Shown one piece after another: positions 49,464 through 61,400 of a stretch of 64,000 bases of DNA (its first letter is position 1; each line of letters begins with the position of its first letter). The position numbers and the translations under genes are program-made. Below the pieces are notes generated by a model. It was not told the origin of the DNA and ran no database searches. It saw only the letters and a program-made list of their open reading frames with translations. The stretch is from Desulfovibrio piger (lineage in GTDB: Bacteria; Desulfobacterota; Desulfovibrionia; Desulfovibrionales; Desulfovibrionaceae), in assembly GCF_951793255.1 (NCBI RefSeq), contig NZ_OX636706.1:1897001-1961000 (forward strand), in the 5' to 3' direction.

Positions 49464-52400
49464 ATGGCCGATATCCGTCTTGCCAAGCCTGTTGCTGGTA
49501 CCACACAGACCGTCCCCAGCGCTCCTGACGGGCGCTTCATCTTCGATTTTCCTGCGGATGCGGCGACGCTGACCCGCAATGGCGACGATCTTGTCCTGAG
49601 CTTTGAAGATGGGTCTTCCATCCGGTTGCAGGGCTTCTACACCACGTATTCCAAGGAAGATATGCCCTCCTTCCAGGTGGAAGGGGTGGAGAGCAGCGGG
49701 CAGGATTTCTTCGCGGCCCTTGGCGAAGACCTGATGCCCGCCGCCGGTCCTGCCGCCGGCAGCAGCGCCTCGCGCGGCGGCCGCTATAACGAATACGGCG
49801 GCAGCGACCTGCTGGACGGCATCGATCATCTGGGGCGTCTGGACATCGGTTTTGGCGATGGCGTGGAGTGGGCCGACGATCAGGTCGGCGGCTGGACGCA
49901 CCAGAACCTCGATCCCGAGATCAGCGGCATCATCGCTGTGGACGGTAACGACATGACCCTGGTGGAATCCGGTGTGGAGACCGACGGGAGCCAGAAGATC
50001 CAGGGCAATGTCTTCACCCCCGGTGTGCCTGTCGTCGTGGGGCAGGTGATGGCCAGCGATCCTGACGGCGGGCGGCTGTCCTACAGCTTTGCCGACGGCA
50101 GCAACCGCATCGTCACCGAGTATGGCGTCATCACCATCGATGCCGACACCGGTGTCATCACCTATACCCTGAACAACGATGACCCCGATGCCGACAGCCT
50201 GGCCCTGGGCGAGACCGTGCGTCAGGACTTCACCGTGCGCGTGGAGGACGGGCAGGGCGGTAAGGCCGAGGCCTCGTTCTCCGTGACCATCAAGGGGACC
50301 AACGACCAGCCTGAGGTCACGCTGGATGCGGATTCCGAGCTGGGGCTCATCGAGAGCGGCGTGGGGCGTACCGATGACGGTCAGGTGGTGACTGCTCCGG
50401 GTACGGAGGAAGAGAACCAGGCCTACGACGGTTCGCACGCTGATGACAAGGGCACGCAGCATCTGGAAGGCAAGGTGACCGGCGCAGACGTGGATGCCGG
50501 GCACAAGCTGTGGTTCGGTGCCGTGGCCGGTGACAAGAGCCAGGACGGCAGCTGGGAAGGGGCGCAGAGCCCTGACGCAGACATCTTTCTGGGCAAGGAT
50601 GCCACGGATGGCGACGTGGAGAGCAGCGAGCCCGTGGAAGGGAGCTTCGGCCATCTGGTCCTGAACAGCGACGGCACCTGGACCTATACCCTGAAGGGCG
50701 AGGGCGAAGCCGTGCAGGGGACGGCCAGCCTTGACGGCGAGACCTTCGATATTTCCTCCATCGATGCCCTGCCGGAAGGGGCCACCATCACGGATACCTT
50801 CACCATCTATGTGAAGGATGAGCACGGCGCCTGGAATCTGGAGACCGTGACCATCACCATCACGGGCAGCAATGATGCTCCGTCGCTGACCGTGGGAGAC
50901 CCGGACGGCCTGCTGTATGAGTCCGGTGTGGGCCGGGATACGACGACCTCCGATCACCGCCCCTTCGACAAGCCCGGACAGCCCGAAGAGAACAACCCCT
51001 ACGACAATGATGCCGCAGGGACCGCTTCTGTCACGGGCAGCATCAACGCTGCGGACGTGGATCATGGCGACATCCTGCACTTTGCCGTGGCGGACGGTAC
51101 CGGCGTGACGACGCCCGAAGGCCTGGGATTGACCACAGGCAGCCAGACCAGCGTCACGGCCCAGGGGCATTACGGCCAGCTGGTCGTGACGGAAACGGCC
51201 AACGGCACGGCCTCCTATACCTACACGCTGCACGGGAACAGTGACGGTATACCGCTGACCTTCCCGGTCACGGTGAACGGGACGACCTACGCCGGCCTGG
51301 AAGAACTCAAGCAGGGGCTGGACTGGGACTTCGACGGTCAGCCGACGCTGGACAACCTGCCGGAAGGGGCCACGGTCTCGGAAAGCTTCACCATCTTCGT
51401 GCAGGACGACAAGGGCGCCTGGCAGCAGCAGGAGGTCTCGTTCACCATCACCGGTACCAACGACCAGCCTGAGGTCACGCTGGATGCGGATTCCGAGCTG
51501 GGGCTCATCGAGAGCGGCGTGGGGCGTACCGATGACGGTCAGGTGGTGACTGCTCCGGGGACGGAGGAAGAGAACCAGGCCTACGACGGCTCGCACGCCG
51601 ATGACAAGGGCACGCAGCAGCTGGAAGGCAAGGTGACCGGCGCAGACGTGGATGCCGGGCACAAGCTGTGGTTCGGTGCCGTGGCCGGTGACAAGAGCCA
51701 GGACGGCAGCTGGGAAGGGGCGCAGAGCCCTGACGCAGACATCTTTCTGGGCAAGGATGCCACGGATGGCGACGTGGAGAGCAGCGAGCCCGTGGAAGGG
51801 AGCTTCGGCCATCTGGTCCTGAACAGCGACGGCACCTGGACCTATACCCTGAAGGGCGAGGGAGAAGCCGTGCAGGGGACGGCCAGCCTTGACGGCGAGA
51901 CCTTTGACATCTCCTCCATCGATGCCCTGCCGGAAGGGGCCACCATCACGGATACCTTCACCATCTATGTGAAGGACGAGCACGGCGCCTGGAATCTGGA
52001 GACCGTGACCATCACCATCACGGGCAGCAATGACGCTCCGTCGCTGACCGTGGGCGACCCGGACGGCCTGCTGTATGAGGCCGGTGTGGGCCGGGATACG
52101 ACGACGCCCGATCACAGCCCCTTCGACAAGCCCGGACAGCCCGAAGAGAACAACCCCTACGACAATGATGCCGCAGGGACCGCTTCTGTCACGGGCAGCA
52201 TCAACGCTGCGGACGTGGATCATGGCGACATCCTGCACTTTGCCGTGGCGGACGGTACCGGCATGACGGCGCCCGAAGGCCTGGAGCTGACCGCGGGCAG
52301 CCAGACCAGCGTCACGGCCCAGGGGCATTACGGCCAGCTGGTCGTGACGGAAACGGCCAACGGCACGGCCTCCTATACCTACACGCTGCACGGGAACAGC

Positions 52401-55400
52401 GACGGTATACCGCTGTCCTTCCCGGTCACGGTGAACGGGACGACCTACGCCGGCCTGGAAGAACTCAAGCAGGGGCTGGACTGGGACTTCGACGGTCAGC
52501 CGACGCTGGACAACCTGCCGGAAGGGGCCACGGTCTCGGAAAGCTTCACCATCTTCGTGCAGGACGACAAGGGCGCCTGGCAGCAGCAGGAGGTCTCGTT
52601 CACCATCACCGGTACCAACGACCAGCCTGAGGTCACGCTGGATGCGGATTCCGAGCTGGGGCTTATCGAGAGCGGCGTGGGGCGTACCGATGACGGTCAG
52701 GTGGTGACTGCTCCGGGTACGGAGGAAGAAAACCAGGCCTACGACGGCTCGCACGCCGATGACAAGGGCGCGCAGCAGCTGGAAGGCAAGGTGACCGGCG
52801 CGGACGTGGATGCCGGGCACAAGCTGTGGTTCGGTGCCGTGGCCGGTGACAAGAGCCAGGACGGCAGCTGGGAAGGGGCGCAGAGCCCTGACGCAGACAT
52901 CTTTCTGGGCAAGGATGCCACGGATGGCGACGTGGAGAGCAGCGAGCCCGTGGAAGGGAGCTTCGGCCATCTGCAGCTGAACAGCGACGGTACCTGGACC
53001 TATACCCTGAAGGGCGAGGGAGAAGCCGTGCAGGGGACGGCCAGCCTTGACGGCGAGACCTTCGATATTTCCTCCATCGATGCCCTGCCGGAAGGGGCCA
53101 CCATCACGGATACCTTCACCATCTATGTGAAGGACGAGCACGGCGCCTGGAATCTGGAGACCGTGACCATCACCATCACGGGCAGCAATGACAAGCCGTC
53201 GCTGGAGATCCGGGATGGCAACGGACAGATCCTCACGGACGGTGCGGTGCTTGAGACCATAGAGAGCGACCCCGCTGGTGCCGATGACGCCACGAGCTGG
53301 CCCCAGCTTTCCGGATCGTTCGATATCCGGGACGTCGATGCCGATGCGGGCAGTGACCAGACCATCCTTATTGCCGGCGGTACCCATACGGATGGAGATG
53401 TGGAGCATGCGACCTCTCCTGCCGCAGGGCATGAGCCGCAGCCGGGGCATATCGGCTCTGAAGGCGGCACCCAGGCCATTTTCACGACCGACTACGGTAC
53501 TCTGACCGTCAATCCTGACGGCAGCTGGACCTATGTGGTCAACAGCGGGAGCGAGCTCGTCCAGCAGCTCGATCCCGAGCACCCCCATTTCGAGACCTTT
53601 GAGATCACCGTGGTGGATGAGCATGGTGCTTACGACACCAGGGAGATCGTCATCAAGGTGGAAGGCTCGAGCGCGTTCCCTGTCATCACGGACAAGGATG
53701 ATCTCGTCTTCAAGGAAGAAGGCGTCTACCATGACGGCAGTGACGGCAATACGCCGACAGAGGCGGGGGATGTCGTCGACGGGCAGGGCAATGTCATCCC
53801 CGGCCATCACCAGACAGAGAGCCTTTCTGGCCGGGTCGATGCCACGGACATTGACCTTGGCGACCAGGGGAATCTCTCCTTCCGTGTGGATGCCGCGGAT
53901 GCCCAGCTGAAAACGGACGGTACGCCTGCCGTGACCCAGCCGGAGGCGCCCAAGCAGGTCTCCACTTCGCCGAACGGCGATACCGTCTATGAATCCGGCT
54001 ACGGTACGCTGACCTTCCATGCAGACGGTACCTATACCTATGAGCTCAAGTCCGGCGCTTTTGATGCGGACGGCAATGCCGTCAACAAGCTGGCCCAGGG
54101 CGAGGTGCTGACCGAGACCTTTACCGTCACGGTCAGGGATACCTTCGGCAAGGAAGTTTCCACCGACATCACCATCACCATCCACGGGACCAACGACAAG
54201 CCCCGTCTGGAGCTGGGTGACGGTTCTGATGGCGGCGCGCTGCACGTCACGGAAAGCGGCGTGGGCCGTCATGATGACGGTGCCGTGGTCGATGGACCGG
54301 ATGACGAGCTCGTTGACGCGCCCAGCAAGGACGGGACGGCTGCTGACGAGATCGGCAGGTATGACGGTGCGCTCACGGACAGCGACAAGGCCACGGGCAA
54401 GGATGCCGACCACGGCGCGGAACTCGTCTACGGTGTGGAGGCCGGCAAGGCCGAATCCCCTGATGGCGTCGACTTTACCACTGACGGCGGCGATGTCTCC
54501 GTCCGGGGGCAGTACGGCAGCCTGACCATCGGAGCGGACGGCAGCTATTCCTACACGCTGGACGAGAGCAGCGATTTTACGGCCGGTGACGGGACGCAGT
54601 ACGACAGGCTCGACTACCTCAATGAAGGCGAGACGCTGACGGAGACCTTCACCATCTTCGTCAGGGACGAGCATGGCGCCTGGGCCAGCAAGGAAGTGAC
54701 GGTCACGGTGACCGGCACCAATGACCGGCCGACGCTGGACGTCCTTGACGGCAAAAAGTTCTTCGATGCCTCCGGCAAGGAAATAGCGGTGGCGGACGAC
54801 CGCCTGCATGCCTACGGCACGGCCGATAGTGCGGCCAATGCCGTGGTCAGGCTCTCCGGCCGTGTGCAGGCCTCGGATGACGACCGGGAAAACGGCGCGG
54901 GGCAGGAAACCACGGACGGAGACAACCACGGATTGCAGTTCTCCTTGCAGGGCACGGGCTATGATCCGGCGCTGACCTCCTCCTCGGTGTGGAAGGACTC
55001 CAGCGGCCATGATCTGGGGACCGGCCCTGTGGAGGTCTCCCGGAGTGGTGACGGCGGGTACGTTGCCACCACGGAGTACGGGACCCTGACCCTGGACCAG
55101 TACGGGAACTATACCTATGAGCTCCACGAGGGCGATGATGACGTCACGGCACTGGGCAAGGGCGAGAGCGTGACCGAGACCTTTGTGGTCCGCGTCGTGG
55201 ACGACAGGGGGGCCTGGTCGGAAAAGACCATCACCATCACCATCGAAGGCACGGACGACAAGCCTGCGCTCTCGGACGATACGGAATCTGCGCTGGATGT
55301 GTATGAAGCTGGCGTTTGGGGCAGCAAGCGGGGAGCAACAGACCCTGATGGTACGTTTACCGGCGGGAATACAGGTTCGCAGGAAATAACTGTCTCCTTC

Positions 55401-58400
55401 GACAAGCAGGATGCCAACGATACGCACAGCCTGGTCATTGGTGAGGGGCTGTCTTTGGGGATCAAGCAGCCTTTGGATGTGACATCTCCAGATGGGACGA
55501 CTGTGGTGAACGCCACCTACACCATCACCCAGACCGCTGACGGCATCTACACGCTGCAAGCTACCATCCCCGGCGTCAATAACGGTAAGATCATCACGCT
55601 GGGCACGCTCAAACTGCAGCAAGACGGCACGGATGATGAGCTGACTTATACCTTTACCCCGAATCAGAATGGCCTGAACGGTCTGCCGCAGGACATGGAC
55701 CTGAGCATCGATATCCCGCTCCAGGTCGAGGACCAGAACGGCAACCGTTCTGACGGCGAACATACGGCCACCATCAATATCCACGGCACCAACGACCGTC
55801 CGACCATCGAGGTCACGCGACCGGCGCCAGAGGACGTCTACGCTGACGGGGTGGGCCGTGAGGACGACGGGAGCGCGGTCGCGACGCCAGGCAAGACGGA
55901 GCTCAATCCCGAAGAAAATGTGCCCTATGGGTCCAGGCCCGTGGAAGGGCAGCTTACGGCCAGCGATGTCGATGCCGGAGATACGACTTTCTCCTATTTC
56001 GTGGACAAAGTGGGCGGGATAAGCAATCCGGCACTGACGGCCACGGTGGGGGATGGCAGAACTACGGTGACCCTTTCCCTCAACGAGGTGGCCGTAGCCG
56101 AACTGACGCTCGATCCTGCGACGGGAAAGTATTCCTTGAGCCTGCTGGATACGGATGAAGCCCGGGCGGCACTGGCGCCGTATGGCGAGGATGTGAAGTT
56201 CGACTTTACGGTCTACTTCAATGTTCGTGACGAGCATGGCTCCACGGCGCAGACGTCGGCTTCGCAGAAGTTTTCCATCCACGGTACCAATGATGCGCCG
56301 GAGATCAAGGACGCCTCGGACCTGGGCCTGGATGAGGGCATGGTTTCTGTTGCCGGGCAGGTCAGCGCCGAAGATGCCGACGCGGGGCACAAGCTCACCT
56401 ACGGCCTGCTGTCGGATCCTGCTTTTGGGAGCCTGAACGGGGCTGATCCCGAAAGCGTCGGCATGACGACGTCGCTCAGCAATGAGTTCGGCACCCTCAA
56501 GATCGATCCCGCCACCGGCAAGTATACCTTCTATCTGGATGCGGAAAGCGAAGCGGTCATCAGCCTGCCGGAAGGAGAGAAAAAAGAGCTGACCTTCCAT
56601 GTGGCCGTGCGTGACGACAAGGGCGCCTGGGATGTGAAGGACATCACCGTCACCATCACCGGCAAGGACACGGCCACGGTCTTCGTGGGCGACGCGGCAG
56701 TGGTCCCGGTGGTGGAAGCCGGCGTCGTGCCCGACATGCATCCCGGGACGGAGAACCAATCCGAGGACGGGAGTCCTGTCGCGTCTGGCAAGCTGGAAGC
56801 CAAGGATTATGACACGGTGGACGGCAGGCCGAATGAGGTGGAATACTCCATCAACACGACGGAGAACGGGCAGATGCCCACCACCTCTGCCTTCAGCAAG
56901 CTGGGGCCCGAGATCCAGGATGCCATCAGCCAGCAGTTCCCGGAGGAAGCCTGGGGCGCGGATGCCGACATCCAGATCATGCAGGGACAGTACGGCACGC
57001 TCTATCTCAACACGTCTACCGGCCAGTATTTCTACCAGCTGGACAACGGCAGTGACGCGACCAATGCCCTGAAGCGCGGAGAGATCCGGTATGATGATTT
57101 CTCCATCCATGCCCAGGGGACGGGGAAGGGCGATACTCAGGGAGCCGACCAGCCGCTGAAGGTCGCCGTCAAGGGCAGCAACGATGCCCCGGAAGTGACG
57201 GGCGTCACGGTGGATGAGGGGCAGACAGGGCTGGAGGTCTCGGATGACGGCTTTACGGTCACAGGCATCGTGGAGGACGGTGGCACCAAGACCGTCACGG
57301 GCCAGATAGGCGCTACGGACGTGGACAGCCCTGACGGCAGTACGGCAGGCGAGGAGGGGAGCGTCCTCAAGTACCTGATCAAGGTCACGGGTGAAGATGG
57401 CTCCGTGCGCTACGTGGGCGCGCAATCCGGCGAATACGGCTATCTGAAGCTGAACGAGAAGACCGGTGAATACACCTTTGTCTTCAACAACAAGGCCGCG
57501 CAGCATCTGGGGGAGGGCGATATCGGTAAAGCCTCGTTCACCGTGGTGGTGCTTGATGAATACAATGCCATCTCGGAAGAAAAGGAACTGACCTTCGAGA
57601 TCACGGGGAAGGATGATGCTCCCCGTATCTCCGGCAGCGCGGTGTCCATCACGGAGGATACCGGAAACTCCGTCAACATCCAGCCGGTCACGATCACGGA
57701 CCCTGATACCGGGGATGAACAGCATATCACGAGCATCGCTTCCCGGGGCGGGGAGCCTGTTGATCTGACAACAGGCGACGGTCCCTGGAAGACCGAGGGT
57801 GAGTACGGGACCCTGACCGTCACACGCAATGGAGACGGCAGCCTGTCCTACACCTATCAGCTGACTGAAGAAGGCCGTAACAAGCTGCAATATCTGAACG
57901 AGGATGGCGCCCATACGTCCGTGCAGGAAAACTTTACGGTCACGGGCGATTCCGGCGGACAGAGCGTCACAGGCGGCATCACCGTCACCATCAACGGGAT
58001 GAACGATGCTCCGACCCTGGAGCTCAGGGCTCCTGACGGGCAGGCCGTTTCGGCAGAACATCCTGTCAAGGTCAAGGACTGGAACCCTGTGAAGGGCACG
58101 GCCGCCGGTCATGATGTGGACGATGCCGAGGGGGATCTGCGCTACAGCGTGGATGATGCTGATTCGGCTACTGCGGCCCAGGACGGTCTGCAGACCATCA
58201 AGGGAGAATTCGGCTACCTGACCATCGATGCCCAGACCGGTAAGTACACCTATGTGGTGGACCCGTTCAGTGAAGAATACCAAAAGCTCCAGACCGGGGC
58301 GCAGGGCAAGGAACACTTCACCATCACGGTGACGGACCCGTATGGCGCGACCGACACGAAGGAGATCGTCTTTGATGTGACCAAGGTGGAAGGCGGCACG

Positions 58401-61400
58401 AGCCCCGGCTCGATAAAGCTCCAGCTCCAGGAACCGGGAGGTCCGACGTATGTCACAGAAGACGGTGGCAGCTACGAGGTCATCCTGCCGCCGTCCGTGG
58501 CAAGTGGCTTCACGGAGCTGAAGGATAGCGAGGGCAAGCCCGTGAAGGTCGATGCCGATGACATCTGGCTGGTGGACAACAAGGGGCAGTCCGGCATCGT
58601 GGCCGGCGACAGGACCCATGTGGTCCGGACAGACTACGGTTCGCTGATCCTGGAAAAGGGCGACGATGGCCAGTGGGGCTACCGTTTCGTGCTCAACAAC
58701 AGCAGCGATATCGTCCAGAGCCTGGACGAAGGCGATAGCATCGAGAAGACCTTCTATGTTTCGGCGGGCACGAACCAGGTCCCCATCCATGTGACCATCA
58801 CAGGCATCAATGACCGGCCGGTCATCGAGTCGGTCGGGCATCTGAGCATCGAAGATACGGGCGGGATCGTGACCGGCAGGGTCACGACCACGGACCCCGA
58901 TGCCGGCGATGTGGGCAGCAATGAAGCCGGGGAAGGCAGCGGGCAGACCCTTTCCTATGCGGTCTCGGAGGGATCAGGCATCACCCTGACTCCCACGAGT
59001 GGTCAGGAAAAGGGCGCCCCCGGCACCTATACGCTCACCAAGGATGGTACCGACTGGGGCGAGTTCACGCTGAACAAGGACGGCAGCTACTCCTTCAAGC
59101 CCAGTGCCGAAGCTGAAAAGCTGCTGGCCGGAGAGAATGCGAACTTTAACCTGACCATTACTGTGGACGACGGCAGTGATGCTCCCAACAGCAGCACGGG
59201 GGAAAATCTCCACATCACCATCACGGGTACCAACGAAGCCCCTGTGATCAAGGGCGGTAAGCTCACGCTTGAGGCCACGGAAGATACCGCCATCACGGTC
59301 GGGGACAAGCTCGACGTCTCGGACGACCGCGTAAATGAAGGCAATCTGAGCTATTCCGTGGCTGCCGGTGAGGGTGCGGCAAGCAGCAACGCCGGCAATA
59401 TGGCTGCCGGGCAGTACGGTACCCTTTTCATCAATGCGGACGGTACCTACAGCTATCAGCTCAACAACCAGATGCAGGCAGTACAGGAACTGGGAGAAGA
59501 CAGCGAGCTCCTGAAGGAGACCTTCACCATCTTCGTCAAGGACCAGGACGGTGCGGAGGTGGCAAAGACCGTCACCGTCACCATCAACGGCACCAACGAT
59601 GCTCCTGTGCTTTCGCTGGATACGCCGGTACTGACCATCAAGGAGGGCAGCACCGCCGAGGTCGGCGGCACAGCCTCCGCCACGGACGTGGATAAGGGCG
59701 ATACGCTGAGCTATGCCCTGAAGGATGGGACGCTCTCGGAAGAAACGGGCAAATATGTCTGCAAGACCGACTACGGTACCTTCTCTATCGCCCCGGTGAC
59801 CGGCGAGTACCGCTTCGTGCTGGATAACAGTCTGGATGCGGTAAAGAATCTGCGTCCCACGGATGTGGTGGATGCCAAGGTCACCGTGGTGGTGGATGAC
59901 GGCCACGGCGGCGTCACCGAAAAGGAACTCACGGTCCACATCAAGGGCAGCGACAGCGTGCCGGAGATAACCGACGAGGGGAGCCTGGCGATCGATGTGG
60001 CGGAAGAGCCGGAATCCACGGCGGAGAAGGACATCGCAGCCGAAGGCTGGGACCACGGCCCGGACGGGACCCATGACGATCCTCTGCATTACGCGGCACA
60101 AGGCGCCCAGCCTGTGACCATCGACGGCCAGGTCTGGCAGATGGTCACGGGAAAGTACGGAACTCTGTACCTTGATCCCAAGACCGGCAAGTACAGGTAT
60201 GAGCTGACGGAGGACATGAACCATCTGGCGGATGGTGAGACCGCGACCGAGAGCTTCGGCAAGATCACCATCGCCGACAGCACCGGCAACAAGATCACCG
60301 AAACCATCACCGTCACCATCAAGGGCAGCAATGATGCCCCCGAGATCGCGGTCTCGCAGCCTTCCGGTGCCCTGGCCGGGACCGTGCCCATCACGGACGT
60401 GGATGCCAGCGATACGCACAGCGTGACCTTTGAAGGTTTGTGTGCGGATGCGGCAGGCACCCCCCTGTCGGTGGATCTGGCAACGCTGGAACAGGAAGGC
60501 GGCACGACGACAGTGGATGTCTATGATGCGGACGGCACACTGATCGGGAAGCTGGAGCTGGTGTACGCCAAGGGAACGGGGACGGACGACTCGCTGGCCT
60601 ATACCTTCACGCCTGATGAGGGCTATCTGAACAGCCTGCCCGTGAACGGATCACAGGACATCGACTTCAGCATCACGGTGTCTGATACGCATGATGGTAC
60701 GGACACGACGGACGGCCTGCAGTTCAGCGTCAGCAACGTGAACGATGCGCCTGTCATCGACGAGGCCCTGTCGCAGGGCCCGGCGGAAGGCAGCAATACG
60801 GGCACGCTGGCCTTTACGGACGCGGACGTCCGGGATACGCACAGCGTGACCTTTGACGGGCTGCAGGATGCGAACGGTCATGCCCTGACGGTGGACAACG
60901 TGGAAGGCCTGACCGGGGACAGGGAAGTGCCCGTTTATCGTGACGGTCTGCAGATCGGCACGCTGACCCTGAGCTATGCGGACGGCAAGCTGAGCTACAC
61001 GCTCTCGACCGAAGGCTTTGAAGACAACCTGCCCGTGGGCGAAAGCAGTATCGGCTTCGACCTCACGGTGACGGATGCCCAGGGCTCGTCGGACCAGCTG
61101 GGCGGCCTGCAGTTCGGCGTCAGCAACGTGAACGATGCGCCTGTCATCGACGAGCCCCTGTCGCAGGGCCCGGCGGAAGGCAGCAATACGGGCACGCTGG
61201 CCTTTACGGACGCGGACGTCCGGGATGTGCACAGCGTGACCTTTGACGGGCTGCAGGATGCGAACGGTCATGCCCTGACGGTGGACAACGTGGAAGGCCT
61301 GACCGGGGACAGGGAAGTGCCCGTTTATCATGACGGCCTGCAGGTCGGCACGCTGACCCTGAGCTATGCGGACGGCAAGCTGAGCTACACGCTCTCGACC

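Noticed and set aside
50298-53191. CRISPR array or mobile-element repeats
   Set aside because: The repeats are 1158 bp long, abutting, in frame within one protein and without spacers or transposase genes.
49296-58841. A 3181-codon open frame on the minus strand, antisense to the adhesin gene
   Set aside because: It is the mirror of the adhesin's GC-rich, strongly biased codon usage; its translation repeats the duplication pattern of the sense strand, has no ribosome-binding site and no recognisable domain, while the plus strand has full adhesin architecture.
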